The position numbers and the translations under genes were made by a program. A stretch of DNA of 64,000 bases from Actinoplanes derwentensis (GTDB lineage Bacteria; Actinomycetota; Actinomycetes; Mycobacteriales; Micromonosporaceae): positions 1-64,000 of the forward strand of contig NZ_LT629758.1 in assembly GCF_900104725.1 (NCBI RefSeq), read 5' to 3'. Under the pieces are notes generated by a model, which saw only the letters and a program-made list of their open reading frames with translations, ran no database searches and was not told the DNA's origin. Within the stretch, counting starts at the first letter, position 1, and each line of letters opens with the position of its first letter. Positions 42,759 to 51,774 of the stretch are shown here, in pieces.

Positions 42759-43583
42759 ATGAGTGGCAGGTTGCGTGGTATCGCCCGGGAGACGGTCTCC
42801 ATCGTGGAACGAGGCTGGTACGACGGGCCGGCCGGCCGAGTCGACATCTCCGCCGCGGTGGCCGCCGCGGTCGCCGGCACCCGCCTGCACCTGCCCGGCG
42901 ACGCTCTCCCGCCTCCTCCGTCCACGCCGGGCGGCGCTTCCCGCCCGGACGGTGTGGTGGTGCCGCGGGCGATCGCGGTCGAAGTCACCGGGGAGAGCAG
43001 TCTGGACGCGGCGCGCCGGCTCGGGGCCGGGGTGGCCTGTCTCAATTTCGCGTCGGCTCGCAACCCGGGTGGCGGTTTCCTCAACGGGGCGCAGGCTCAG
43101 GAGGAGAGCATCGCGCGGAGTTCGGCGATCTATCCGTCGTTGCGGGCGGCCGGTGACTTCTACGCCTTTCACCGGGCCGATCGCGGGATCCTCTACACCG
43201 ACCGGGTCATCTACTCGCCGTCGGTGCCGGTGTTCCGGGACGACCGCGGCGGGTTCCTGGCGGCGGCGTTCCCGGTCTCGTTCCTGACCTCCGCCGCCCC
43301 CAACCGTGCCATGATCACCCGCGACCAGCCGCAACTCCTACCTCAGGTGCAGGGCGCGCTGGCTTCCCGGGCCCACCGTGTCCTGCGGGTCGCCGCCGCC
43401 CACGGCCATCGTGACCTGGTACTGGGCGCCTGGGGTTGCGGCGTCTTCGGCAACGACCCGGCCGAGGTGGCGCAGGCGTTCGCCGATGCCCTGGCCGCCA
43501 CGCCCGCCTTCGACCGCGTGGTCTTCGCCGTCCTGGACCGCCGCGAAACAGTCCGCGACGCCTTCCGTGCCGTCTTCGCCTGA
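42759..43583 (+). CDS. TIGR02452-family macrodomain protein, PARG-like
   Basis: The 274-residue protein has a DUF2263 N-terminal region (RGIARETVSIVERGWY) and the bacterial PARG catalytic loop NPGGGFLNGAQAQEES (GGG-x6-QEE, about residues 106-121). It also has FLTSAAPNRAM and LGAWGCGVFGNDP, which line the ADP-ribose pocket. The proposed activity is removal of ADP-ribose or poly(ADP-ribose) from targets. An ATG at 42747 is an alternative start. No ADP-ribosyltransferase gene is adjacent. Confidence 0.88.
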   Translation: MSGRLRGIARETVSIVERGWYDGPAGRVDISAAVAAAVAGTRLHLPGDALPPPPSTPGGASRPDGVVVPRAIAVEVTGESSLDAARRLGAGVACLNFASARNPGGGFLNGAQAQEESIARSSAIYPSLRAAGDFYAFHRADRGILYTDRVIYSPSVPVFRDDRGGFLAAAFPVSFLTSAAPNRAMITRDQPQLLPQVQGALASRAHRVLRVAAAHGHRDLVLGAWGCGVFGNDPAEVAQAFADALAATPAFDRVVFAVLDRRETVRDAFRAVFA

Positions 43584-43814
43584 CTGCCGTGCCTGACTGC
43601 CGCACTTGACCGTTGCAGCCTTGCTGCCGCTTCTGGCTACCGCGTCTGACGGCGGCATCTCACGGCGGCGCCTGATCGCCGCGTCTGACGGCCGTGCCTG
43701 ATCGCCGGGACTTCGCGTTGTGGCGTCCGTCGTGGCTTACCGGCGTGGATGGTCTGCGGGCGGTAGGGTTCCGATTACCGCCTGTGCTCCTATCGTGTCC
43801 GGCTGGAGTTCGTC
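43584..43814. repeat. Intergenic stretch of degenerate short repeats
   Basis: From about 43584 to 43710 the sequence is built of loosely repeated units resembling GCCTGACTGCCG and GCGTCTGACGGC with changing spacing. I see no ORF with coding character. The remainder holds the ribosome site of the next gene. Confidence 0.5.
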
Positions 43815-44528
43815 ATGTCGACGGGTACCGATGATGTGCTGGTTCGTTTCGGGCGCTGGGCGCTGGCCAAGATCTGGTTCGGGGTGCTGGTCTCCGGCGC
43901 CTGGGCGATCGGGCAGCACTACCACTGGTCGCAGGCGTTCCTGACGGTCGCCGCGGTGCTGGGGGCGCTGGCGCTGGCTCTGGCGTCGTCGTTCCTGCCG
44001 GTCTGGACCCGTCAGCGCCCCAGTGGGATCTCGGTCGCTGACGTCGGTCTGCGCGTCATGGTCTGGGGCGGCCTGATCATCGGCGTGATCGCCTTGCTCA
44101 TCGGCATGCCGGCGATCGGTATGGTCGCCGCGGCTCTGCTCCTCAACACGGCGGCCCGTACTTTCGGCGACCCGTTCGGCCCCTTTCTCCGACGCCTCCA
44201 GGTGACACCGGCGGTCCGCCACACCTCCCGCTCCACACCACCCCGGCACCCGGCGTCGTCCCGCCGCCCACGCCCGGCGGCCCGTTCTGCGTCTGGTCCG
44301 GCGGCTCGCCCCGCGTCTGGTCCGGCGGCCCGTTTCGTTGCTGGTGGCAACGCCCGCCCTGCCGATGGTCCCACCGTCCATCCCGCGGGCGGCCCCATCG
44401 TCCACCCGGCGGCTCGGTCCGCGGAGGGTGGTGCGGCTTCGGCGGCCCGGAATGCCGAGGGGCGCCTGGCTTCTGCGACTCGTCCTTTGGGCGGTCGTTC
44501 CGTTGAGGCGCGTTCTTCGGAACGGTAG
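43815..44528 (+). CDS. Membrane protein with repetitive Ala/Pro/Arg-rich tail
   Basis: The 237-residue protein has helices at about 17-34, 43-62, 81-100 and possibly 103-118, then a cytosolic tail from about residue 125. The tail contains tandem units of type PAARSASG, coded by a 24-bp DNA repeat near 44277-44330, and a run of similar Ala/Gly-rich segments to the end. I do not recognise the family. GGAG lies 9 bp before the ATG. Confidence 0.7.
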   Translation: MSTGTDDVLVRFGRWALAKIWFGVLVSGAWAIGQHYHWSQAFLTVAAVLGALALALASSFLPVWTRQRPSGISVADVGLRVMVWGGLIIGVIALLIGMPAIGMVAAALLLNTAARTFGDPFGPFLRRLQVTPAVRHTSRSTPPRHPASSRRPRPAARSASGPAARPASGPAARFVAGGNARPADGPTVHPAGGPIVHPAARSAEGGAASAARNAEGRLASATRPLGGRSVEARSSER

Positions 44529-44657
44529 GCAGCTTTCGGAGGGTTCGCGTTTCGCGGGAGCGGATTCGGGGCCGGGTCCTCGTCTTCGGAGTAGCGAGCG
44601 GAGTGGTCGGCCCTTGTGGCGTGGTTGTGGAGTGATCAGGGACGCATGGGCTTGAAA

Positions 44658-44677
44658 TAGGTATGCCGTCATACCTA
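44658..44677. promoter_or_regulatory. MarR operator
   Basis: TAGGTATGCCGTCATACCTA is an inverted repeat with perfect 8-bp arms around CCGT, ending 11 bp before the MarR start. The position suggests autorepression. Confidence 0.8.
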
Positions 44678-44688
44678 ATAATGGGGGC

Positions 44689-45153
44689 ATGAGTGAGGAC
44701 GGCGGGATGGCTGTGGATCTGATGCATCTGGCCCATCAGTTGCATCGGAGTCTGGAGCGGCGGGTGGAGACTGATTTCGTTCACCCGAAACCGCCTGAGG
44801 TGCAGATCGTCGCGCTCTGGCAGGTGCGCGCCCGGCCGGGCCTCACTGTTCGGGAACTCGCCGATGATCTGCAGCTCAAACCGAACAACGCCAGTGCCCT
44901 CGTCACCGCCATGGTCAATGCGGGGCTGCTGCGCCGGGAAGCGGACCAACGGGATCGCCGAGTGGTCCGCCTGCACGCCACCGAGGAGGCCGGGCGCCGT
45001 GTCGACGCGGTGCAAGGGCTCTTCACCCGCTATCTCACGGCCGCTCTGGACGACCTCGACGAGAAGCAGCGAGCCGCTGTTCAGGCGGCACTCCCGGCGC
45101 TCGGCCAGATGGCCCGGCACATCCGCGACGGAGGTCGCCGAACCGACACGTGA
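44689..45153 (+). CDS. MarR-family transcriptional regulator
   Basis: The 154-residue protein has the MarR winged helix: LTVRELADDLQLKPNNASALVTAMVNAGLLRREADQRDRRVVRLHATEEA. It is flanked by the usual dimerisation helices. A perfect operator-like palindrome precedes it. An MFS exporter follows 267 bp downstream but has no copy of the palindrome, so control of that gene is uncertain. Confidence 0.92.
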   Translation: MSEDGGMAVDLMHLAHQLHRSLERRVETDFVHPKPPEVQIVALWQVRARPGLTVRELADDLQLKPNNASALVTAMVNAGLLRREADQRDRRVVRLHATEEAGRRVDAVQGLFTRYLTAALDDLDEKQRAAVQAALPALGQMARHIRDGGRRTDT

Positions 45154-45154
45154 C

Positions 45155-45197
45155 GTGTGGTGAGTTCGGGCGCGAAGCGAACCCGAACTCACCACAC
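45155..45197. repeat. Dispersed palindromic repeat
   Basis: Perfect 16-bp arms (GTGTGGTGAGTTCGGG, 45155-45170, and 45182-45197) flank an 11-nt spacer. It starts 1 bp after the MarR stop and may terminate that transcript. The left arm matches the copy at 19551. The rest of the gap to 45420 shows no gene. Confidence 0.9.
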
Positions 45198-45420
45198 GCA
45201 TGGGATCGCCGGGCCGGGAGTGGATCGGCTGGCGGGGTGGCCTGGGCATGCATGACCGGGAGTGCCCAGCGGTCTGGAGTGACGCCTGCGTCGCCGCCGG
45301 TGGGGGCGAGGTGGGCTCGGGTTCGGCGGGGCGTCCCTAGTCGTACCGAAAAGTGAAGTTGATCTGCGCCTGGGGGTTTGCCTGAGGCGTTCCAGAATTG
45401 TGCGCGGAGACGGAGTGGGC

Positions 45421-46962
45421 ATGACGCAGACGACCGAGAGGCCGCCGGAGAAGACGGGGCGGCGAGGGAATCCCTGGCTGAGTTTGATCGCTGTCGCGTT
45501 CGGCCTTTTCATGGTCGGGCTGGACGGCAGCGTGGTGTCGATCGCCAATCCGGAGATCGGGCGTGACCTGGGCGCCACTACCGCCGAGCTGCAGTGGGTG
45601 ACCAACTCCTACCTGCTGGCGCTGGCGGCCGCGCTGATTCTCGGTGGGAAGCTCGGTGACCGGTTCGGACGGCGGCGGTACTACCTGATCGGGGTGGCCG
45701 GGTTCACGGTGGCCTCGGTGGCGATCGGGCTGGCCGGGTCGGTCGAAGGGGTGATCTTCTTCCGGGCGGCGCAGGGGCTCTTCGGGGCGCTGCTGATGCC
45801 GAACACGCTGGGGATGTTGCGGGCGGTGTTCCCGCCGCAGCGGTTCGGCATGGCGGTCGGGATCTGGGCGATGGTGTCGTCGGTGTCGACGGCGCTGGGG
45901 CCGATCGTCGGCGGGCTGCTTGTCGAACACGTCAACTGGGAGTCGGTTTTCTACATCAACGCGCCGATCGGTGTCATCGCTCTGGTGTTCAGTGCCTACG
46001 TGCTGCCGGAGAGCCGTCATGAGACCGGCCGGCACCGGTTCGACGTGCCGGGGGTGCTGCTGCTCGCGCTGGGGCTGCTGGTGCTGGTCTTCGGGGTGGT
46101 CAAGGGCGAGACCTGGGGCTGGGCCAGCGCGTCCACGATCGGCACGATCGCCGGTGGACTGGTGGTGCTGGGGCTGTTCGGCTGGTACGAGACCCGGATC
46201 GCGCACCCGCTGCTGCCGATGCGGCTGTTCCGTAGCCCGGCACTGACGATCGGTGCCGTGATCACCGCGATCAACTTCTTCACGCTGCTCGGATCGATCT
46301 TCTACATCATGCTGTATCTGCAGAACGTCCGCGGCTACAGCCCGGTCTGGGCGGGTGTGCTGACGCTGCCGCTGAGCATCGCCTCGGTGGTCGCCTCGCC
46401 GCTGGGGGCCGCGCTCACTGACCGATTCGGGCCACGTCTGACCATGCCGCTCGGGATGGTGCTGCAGGGTGCCGCGTCGTTCGGGCTGACCGGGCTGGCG
46501 GCGGACTCCGGGTACTGGGCGATGTGGCCGTCGTTCATCGGTCTCGGCCTGGGCATCGGCATGGTGATGGCCGCCTCGTCGGAGGCGATCGTCGGCAACG
46601 CGCCGGTTCAGGACGCCGGGGTCGCCGGTGGTCTGCAGGCCACCATGCTGCAGATCGGCGGCGCTCTCGGGACCTCGGTGCTGATCTCGCTGATCAGCGG
46701 GCACGTCGGGTCGTCGCTGGTCGGTGACCTGGTGAACGCGGGTGTGCCGGAGCAGACGGCGACCGGGCTCGCGGTGGCGAAGGACGCGGTGGCGATGGGG
46801 GTCGCGCCGGTCGCCGACGGCATGACCGATCAGGTACGGGCGGCGGTCACCGAGGGCGCGGCCACCGCCTTCCTCGGCGGCGTGCACACCGCGGCTCTGG
46901 TGGCGGGGGTGCTGTGCCTGCTCGGCGCGATCGTCGCGGCGGCCGGAATCCGTCGGCGATAA
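45421..46962 (+). CDS. MFS drug exporter, DHA2 (14-helix) family
   Basis: The 513-residue protein has the EmrB/QacA pattern: FMVGLDGSVVSIANPEIGRDL in helix 1 (motif D1), GGKLGDRFGRRRYYLIG as motif A, and GPIVGGLLVEHVNWESVFYINAPIG as motif C. The length suits 14 helices. It probably exports drugs or metabolites with protons. GGAG precedes the ATG. Confidence 0.92.
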   Translation: MTQTTERPPEKTGRRGNPWLSLIAVAFGLFMVGLDGSVVSIANPEIGRDLGATTAELQWVTNSYLLALAAALILGGKLGDRFGRRRYYLIGVAGFTVASVAIGLAGSVEGVIFFRAAQGLFGALLMPNTLGMLRAVFPPQRFGMAVGIWAMVSSVSTALGPIVGGLLVEHVNWESVFYINAPIGVIALVFSAYVLPESRHETGRHRFDVPGVLLLALGLLVLVFGVVKGETWGWASASTIGTIAGGLVVLGLFGWYETRIAHPLLPMRLFRSPALTIGAVITAINFFTLLGSIFYIMLYLQNVRGYSPVWAGVLTLPLSIASVVASPLGAALTDRFGPRLTMPLGMVLQGAASFGLTGLAADSGYWAMWPSFIGLGLGIGMVMAASSEAIVGNAPVQDAGVAGGLQATMLQIGGALGTSVLISLISGHVGSSLVGDLVNAGVPEQTATGLAVAKDAVAMGVAPVADGMTDQVRAAVTEGAATAFLGGVHTAALVAGVLCLLGAIVAAAGIRRR

Positions 46963-46974
46963 GTCCTCAGCGGG

Positions 46975-47014
46975 CCTCGCACCGGTGCCGAACGGGAGTA
47001 GTACGGGTGCGAGG
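46975..47014 (+). terminator. Hairpin downstream of the MFS gene
   Basis: A 9-bp perfect stem (CCTCGCACC, 46975-46983, with 47006-47014) follows the stop, and the MCP ribosome site GAGGAGG lies just beyond it. Confidence 0.6.
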
Positions 47015-47034
47015 CTTGAGGAGGCGAGGCCATC

Positions 47035-48621
47035 ATGGCGTTCTGGGCCGACCTCGGCGTCAACATCAAGATTCTGGTGGCGATCTGCGTCGCCGCCCTG
47101 GTCGCGCTGGCTGTCGGGCTGCTGGGGCTGAGCGCGCTCGCCGAGACCAGCGCGGCGGCACAGCGGATCTACAGCGGCAACCTGGCCGGGGTCTCCGCGC
47201 TCGGCGTGGTGCGCGAGGGGATCACCCAGTCCCGCCTCGACCTGGCCCTGCACGTCGTCTACCCGGACCTGAAGACCAAGGACCAGTACGAGGAGGCGTT
47301 CGCCGATAACCTCGCCCTGGTCGACGACGGGTTCGCGGCGTACGAGTCGGCCGGCCCCGTGGTCGGCGCCGAGACCGTCGACAAGGTGCGGGCGGCTTGG
47401 CAGTCCTACGTGACGATCGCCCAGGAGGAGCTCATCCCGGCCTCCCGGGACAACGATCTCACCGCTTGGGGGACGATCCGCTCCGAGCAGGTCGGCCCGG
47501 TGGTCAAGGAGCTGACCGGGCTGCTGACCGAGATCGCCGCAGCCGAGCAGGCAGCCGCCGCGACCGATGCCGCGAACGCCGCCGCAGGCTACGACAGCAG
47601 CCGCGTCAAGGTCATCCTGCTCCTGACCGTCGGCCTCGCGGCGGCTCTAGCGCTGGGCGTCTTCGTGGCCCGGGCCATCGTCCGGTCCCTGCTGCGGGTC
47701 ATCGCCGTGTGCGAAGGGCTCGCCGCCGGCGACCTCACCCACAGCACCGGCCTGACGTCCCGCGACGAGCCGGGCCGGATGGGCCGCGCCCTGGACGCCG
47801 CGATCCTGCGGCTGCGCGAGACCGTCGGCACCATCGGCGGGTCCGCGGTCACTCTGGCCGGGGCCTCCGAGGAACTGTCCGCGGTCAGCGCCCAGCTGCA
47901 CGCCGGTGCCGCCGACGTCGCCGACAAGGCCGGGTCGGCTAGTTCCGCCAGCGAGAACGTCAACGTCGGAGTCCAGTCGATCGCAGCCGGCGCCGAACAG
48001 ATGAGCGCGTCGATCGCCGAGATCGCCTCCAACGCGGCGCACGCGGCCCGGGTCGCCCAGGAGGGCATGGCGGTGGCCGAACGCACCAACAACCAGGTCG
48101 CCGAACTGGGTACGGCCAGCCAGAAGGTAGGCGACGTGGTCCGCCTGATCACCAGCATCGCCGAACAGACCAACCTGCTCGCGCTCAACGCCACCATCGA
48201 GGCCGCCCGCGCCGGGGAACTCGGCAAGGGCTTCGCGGTGGTGGCCGGTGAGGTCAAGGAACTGGCCCAGCAGACCGCGAAGGCCACCGAGGAGATCACC
48301 GAGCGGATCGCCGCGATCCAGGATTCCAGTACGTCCGCGGCCTCCGCGATCGGCGAGATCACCGGCGTCATCCAGCAGATCGGCGACTACACCACGACCA
48401 TCGCCTCGGCCGTCGAGGAGCAGACCGCCACCACCGGGGAGATGAGCCGGTCCGTCGCCGACGCGGCCACCAGCAGCGGCGACGTGGCCCGGACCGTCTC
48501 CGGCGTCGCCGAGGTCGCGTCCGCCACCGCCGAAGGGGCCCGCGCCACCCAGCAGGCCGCCGCCGACCTGACCCGCCTCGCCGGGGACCTCACCGTCCTC
48601 GTCGGCGGCTTCCGGCACTGA
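47035..48621 (+). CDS. Methyl-accepting chemotaxis protein
   Basis: The 528-residue receptor has helix 1 at about 13-35, a 4-helix-bundle outer domain to about 186, helix 2 at about 190-212, a HAMP domain and a signalling coiled coil. The tip is [54 protein letters not shown], well conserved. It implies a flagellated stage, as in Actinoplanes zoospores. It ends in an overlap with the next gene. Confidence 0.93.
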   Translation: MAFWADLGVNIKILVAICVAALVALAVGLLGLSALAETSAAAQRIYSGNLAGVSALGVVREGITQSRLDLALHVVYPDLKTKDQYEEAFADNLALVDDGFAAYESAGPVVGAETVDKVRAAWQSYVTIAQEELIPASRDNDLTAWGTIRSEQVGPVVKELTGLLTEIAAAEQAAAATDAANAAAGYDSSRVKVILLLTVGLAAALALGVFVARAIVRSLLRVIAVCEGLAAGDLTHSTGLTSRDEPGRMGRALDAAILRLRETVGTIGGSAVTLAGASEELSAVSAQLHAGAADVADKAGSASSASENVNVGVQSIAAGAEQMSASIAEIASNAAHAARVAQEGMAVAERTNNQVAELGTASQKVGDVVRLITSIAEQTNLLALNATIEAARAGELGKGFAVVAGEVKELAQQTAKATEEITERIAAIQDSSTSAASAIGEITGVIQQIGDYTTTIASAVEEQTATTGEMSRSVADAATSSGDVARTVSGVAEVASATAEGARATQQAAADLTRLAGDLTVLVGGFRH

Positions 48622-48893
48622 TGGAGACGGCTTACGGGCTCACCCGGCCCACCTTCGACGACGCCCGCGACGCCGTGCACCGGGTCCACGGCCCCGACGG
48701 TCCAGACGTCTGGCGGGAACTCGCCAAGTCGGCCGGCCTGACCGGAACGGAACCCGACGCCGTCGACCGGCTGCTGCCCCTGATGACCGCGGCCGACCCG
48801 ACGACCCGGCTCTGCGCGGTGGCCCTGCAGATCCGGATCACCTCGTACGACTGTCTCGCTGCCGCCCACCTCGAAATCAGGAGCCAGACATGA
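48621..48893 (+). CDS. Small helical protein in the chemoreceptor operon
   Basis: The 90-residue protein begins at the last base of the MCP stop and ends in a 4-bp overlap with the GAF gene, so all three are coupled. It is helical, with YGLTRPTFDDARDAVHRVHGPDG and PLMTAADPTTRLCAVALQIRITSYDCLAAAH. I do not recognise the family. A role in receptor signalling is suggested only by position. Confidence 0.75.
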   Translation: METAYGLTRPTFDDARDAVHRVHGPDGPDVWRELAKSAGLTGTEPDAVDRLLPLMTAADPTTRLCAVALQIRITSYDCLAAAHLEIRSQT

Positions 48894-49396
48894 ACACCGA
48901 ACTCTACGACCGGCTCGGTATCCCGGAGCGGATCAGGGAGATCGCCGGTTACGACCTCTACTCCGCCGAACTGCGCGCCAGCCTCGACGCACTCTCCGAA
49001 CGCAGCGCCAAACTGATCGAGGCACCCGTCTCACTGGTGTCGGTCATGCTCGACACGTCGCAGTTCATCATCGGGTCCTATGGGGTCTCCGGCTGGGTCG
49101 CCTACGCCCAGGGGACACCCGCGGAATGGGCCATGTGCACGCACACCGTGCTCGCCGGGGAACCGTATTGTGTGGTCGACGCGCTCGAGGATCCGAAACA
49201 CACCGACAATCCGATGGTACGGATGACCGGGCTGCGCAGTTATCTCGGAGTGCCGTTGACCGGTTTCGGCGGGCACACCCTCGGCGCCCACTGCGTGATC
49301 GACGCCCGGCCGCGTGTCTTCAGCGACGCCGACCGGGCGGTGCTCACCGACGCGGCCGAGCAGGTGATGAGGCTGCTCGACGTGCACCGGACCTAA
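48890..49396 (+). CDS. GAF-domain sensor protein
   Basis: The 168-residue protein is a single GAF domain: LIEAPVSLVSVMLDTSQFIIGSYG, then MCTHTVLAGEPYCVVDALEDP and GLRSYLGVPLTGFGGHTLGAHCVIDARPRVFSDAD. The Cys and His of MCTHTV are common in redox or cofactor-binding GAFs. It lacks an output domain and so probably acts on the receptor or the small protein. It overlaps the preceding gene by 4 bp and converges on the next gene with a 4-bp overlap. Confidence 0.9.
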   Translation: MNTELYDRLGIPERIREIAGYDLYSAELRASLDALSERSAKLIEAPVSLVSVMLDTSQFIIGSYGVSGWVAYAQGTPAEWAMCTHTVLAGEPYCVVDALEDPKHTDNPMVRMTGLRSYLGVPLTGFGGHTLGAHCVIDARPRVFSDADRAVLTDAAEQVMRLLDVHRT

Positions 49397-50088
49397 CGCT
49401 GCGGAGTGCCGTCCCAGCGCCACTTCTCCTGGCGATGTTCGCCGCGCCCGGTCGCCGACAACAGCGCCGACCAGCGGCTTCCCGTCGCCGGGGCGTCCCG
49501 GAACAGGCGGCGCAACGCCCGGTCGCACAGGTCCTCCGGCGGTGCCCACGGCACGTCCAGCGCCCGTGCCACGTCATGCATGTGGACCAGCGTCTCCACC
49601 ACACCCATCGCGGCGAAACCCGCCGGATCCGAATCGCCGTACGGGTGATACGCCAGCCGATCCGCCGGTGCCGTCAGCACCACCGCGGACAACAGTCCCG
49701 CACTGGACAACAGCACGTTGATCAGGTCGTCCGGCTTGTCGTGATCCTTGACGAAAACGGTCAGCGCCGGACCGTCCGGACGGTGATGCTGCCAGGCGAA
49801 CGGCACGTACGTCTCGGCGCCACTCGCCGGATCCGGGGAAGAGAGTTGCGCTGCATAGGCGAACAGGTCGTCGGCGATGTGCTCGACCGTCTCCCAACAG
49901 GTCCAATTCAGGCCGGCGGCGGGTTGCTGCCAATCCTTTCCCACGGCGTTGCGCAGGGTCGCGGCCGCCAGAGACGCCGATTGTCGTACGTCGCTCGCCG
50001 CCCGATGTTGCCTTTCCGTCTGTTCCTTCGTAGCTTCGTCCGCAGCTTCGAAGATCGATTCCTGTTCCGATGTTGATTCATTCGTCAT
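49393..50088 (-). CDS. DinB/maleylpyruvate-isomerase-like metal-binding protein
   Basis: The 231-residue protein has the mycothiol-dependent isomerase-like four-helix fold: LNWTCWETVEHIADDLFAYA with the first His ligand, and ETLVHMHDVARALDVPWAPPEDLC with the HxHD motif of the second site. Members use mycothiol or bacillithiol as cofactor; the reaction here is unknown. The first 40 residues are charged and probably disordered. Confidence 0.8.
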   Translation of the reverse strand: MTNESTSEQESIFEAADEATKEQTERQHRAASDVRQSASLAAATLRNAVGKDWQQPAAGLNWTCWETVEHIADDLFAYAAQLSSPDPASGAETYVPFAWQHHRPDGPALTVFVKDHDKPDDLINVLLSSAGLLSAVVLTAPADRLAYHPYGDSDPAGFAAMGVVETLVHMHDVARALDVPWAPPEDLCDRALRRLFRDAPATGSRWSALLSATGRGEHRQEKWRWDGTPQR

Positions 50089-50174
50089 TGGGGCAACCTA
50101 TCCATGGTGGTGACCAGCGGCTATGCATTTTTGTCATACCCCGGGCGCATCATCGGTGTATGGGAGAACCAGCA

Positions 50175-50636
50175 ATGCCGATTCGCCGCCGGATCGAGCT
50201 CACGGTCTCTGAGGCTCGCCTGCGGTTCCAGCAACTGGTCCGGGTCACCGGGCTCACCGGGCAGGTCACCGTCATCGTCGACGGTGGGCGCCCGATCGCC
50301 GCCATTGTTCCCGCCGCCGCTGTGCTGGGTGACGCCCCGGCCACTTCCCCTTCGGTTCCCGCGCCCCGATCCGGTTTCCCGCCGGGCCCGCGCACGTCCA
50401 CTTCCGCCGGACCGTCCTCGACAGCCAGTGCGGAAGGCTGGATGCGCCGGATCGAGAAAGTCCGGGAGGACGTCCGTAAACAGCACGCCGGCCGGATCGG
50501 TGAGCTGTCCCAGGCTCTGGACGAGGCGTGGCGTCTTCTGGACTCGCTGCGGCCACCCGGCAGCGACCGGGCCGCCGACACGCTGCGTGCCACTCATGCC
50601 GATCTGCGCAAGCCCCCGGGATCAATCACGACTTGA
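50175..50636 (+). CDS. Phd/YefM-like N-terminal domain protein with helical tail
   Basis: The 153-residue protein begins with a Phd-type fold: IELTVSEARLRFQQLVRVTG, then QVTVIVDGGRPIAAIVPA. A Pro/Ser/Ala linker and a helical tail (WMRRIEKVREDVRKQHAGRIGELSQALDEAWRLLDSL) follow. No toxin gene is adjacent, so it may be a solitary DNA-binding protein. GGGAG precedes the start. Confidence 0.7.
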   Translation: MPIRRRIELTVSEARLRFQQLVRVTGLTGQVTVIVDGGRPIAAIVPAAAVLGDAPATSPSVPAPRSGFPPGPRTSTSAGPSSTASAEGWMRRIEKVREDVRKQHAGRIGELSQALDEAWRLLDSLRPPGSDRAADTLRATHADLRKPPGSITT

Positions 50637-50664
50637 TCGATAGGAGCGGGGCTAAGATCGGACG

Positions 50665-51708
50665 ATGGCTCGTCAGCTCGACCTGTTCGTACCCGGAGTC
50701 GTCTTCCTCGACGTGATCTTCACCGGCCTGCATGAGCTGCCCGGTCCCGGGACGGAGGTGCGAGCCTCCGGCATGGGCTCCTGTCCCGGCGGGGTGGCCA
50801 ACCTGGCGGTGGCGGCGAGCCGGCTCGGCGTGCACACCGGCCTGGGCACGGCGCTCAGCTCGGACGCCTACGGCGAGTTCTGCCACCGGGTGCTGAGCCA
50901 CCAGGAGGGCATCGACATGTCCGCGTCGTTGCGGGTCGACGACTGGCACTCGCCGGTGACCGTCTCGCTGGCGTACCACCGTGACCGCAGCATGATCACC
51001 CACGGTCATCCGCTGCCGGTCGACGCCGACGGGCTGGTCAACGGCCTTCCGGCGGCCCGCAGTGCCGCGGTCAGCCTGGCGCCGGAGGGCATGGGCTGGG
51101 TCAGCCGCGCCCGGGCGGCGGGCACCCTGGTCTTCGCCGACGTCGGCTGGGACGAGACCGAGCAGTGGTCCGGCGACGTGCTGGAGGTGCTGGCCGACTG
51201 CCACGCCTTCCTGCCGAACGCGGTCGAGGCGATGCGCTACACCCGGACCGGCGACCCCCGGCAGGCTCTGGAGAAGCTCTCCGGCCTGGTCCCGGTGGTG
51301 GTGGTGACGTGCGGCGCCGACGGTGCCCTGGCGATCGACGGCAGCACCGGCGAGGTCGCCGAGGTCCCCGGCATCCCGGTGGACGCCTTGGACCCGACCG
51401 GCGCCGGTGACGTCTTCACCGCCGGTTTCATCACCGGGACCCTGGGCGGCTGGCCCTTGGCGGACCGGGTCGCCTTCGCCACCTTGGTCGGCGCGCTGTC
51501 GGTGCAGCACTTCGGCGGTTCGCTGTCGGCTCCCGGCTGGGGCGACATCGCCGACTGGTGGCAGACGGTCCGCACCGACCCGTCCCGCAGCGACCTGGCC
51601 ACCCGTTTCGGCTTCCTGACCGACGTGATCCCGCCGGGCAGCCGTAACGCCGTCCACCGCGCCACCGCCACCATCGCCCGGTTGTCGGACGCCCACCCCG
51701 CTCGCTGA
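50665..51708 (+). CDS. PfkB-family carbohydrate kinase
   Basis: The 347-residue protein has the two PfkB signatures: SCPGGVANLAVAASRLG near residue 36 and DALDPTGAGDVFTAGFITG, which contains the catalytic Asp, near 240. The sugar or nucleoside substrate cannot be told from the sequence. It starts 28 bp after the Phd-like gene and may be co-transcribed. Confidence 0.92.
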   Translation: MARQLDLFVPGVVFLDVIFTGLHELPGPGTEVRASGMGSCPGGVANLAVAASRLGVHTGLGTALSSDAYGEFCHRVLSHQEGIDMSASLRVDDWHSPVTVSLAYHRDRSMITHGHPLPVDADGLVNGLPAARSAAVSLAPEGMGWVSRARAAGTLVFADVGWDETEQWSGDVLEVLADCHAFLPNAVEAMRYTRTGDPRQALEKLSGLVPVVVVTCGADGALAIDGSTGEVAEVPGIPVDALDPTGAGDVFTAGFITGTLGGWPLADRVAFATLVGALSVQHFGGSLSAPGWGDIADWWQTVRTDPSRSDLATRFGFLTDVIPPGSRNAVHRATATIARLSDAHPAR

Positions 51709-51774
51709 CCCCTGCCCGGTTCGCTGTCCCGTAGATTCGCCGTCACATCGAGGCGAGGGGACGGGCGACGGGGA

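Noticed and set aside
43584..43710. Degenerate repeats as a CRISPR-like array
   Set aside because: Unit length and spacing vary and there are no unique spacers.
50665..51708. PfkB gene as the missing ribulokinase
   Set aside because: AraB belongs to the FGGY family; this is a ribokinase-fold protein, and it lacks the local arabinose operator.
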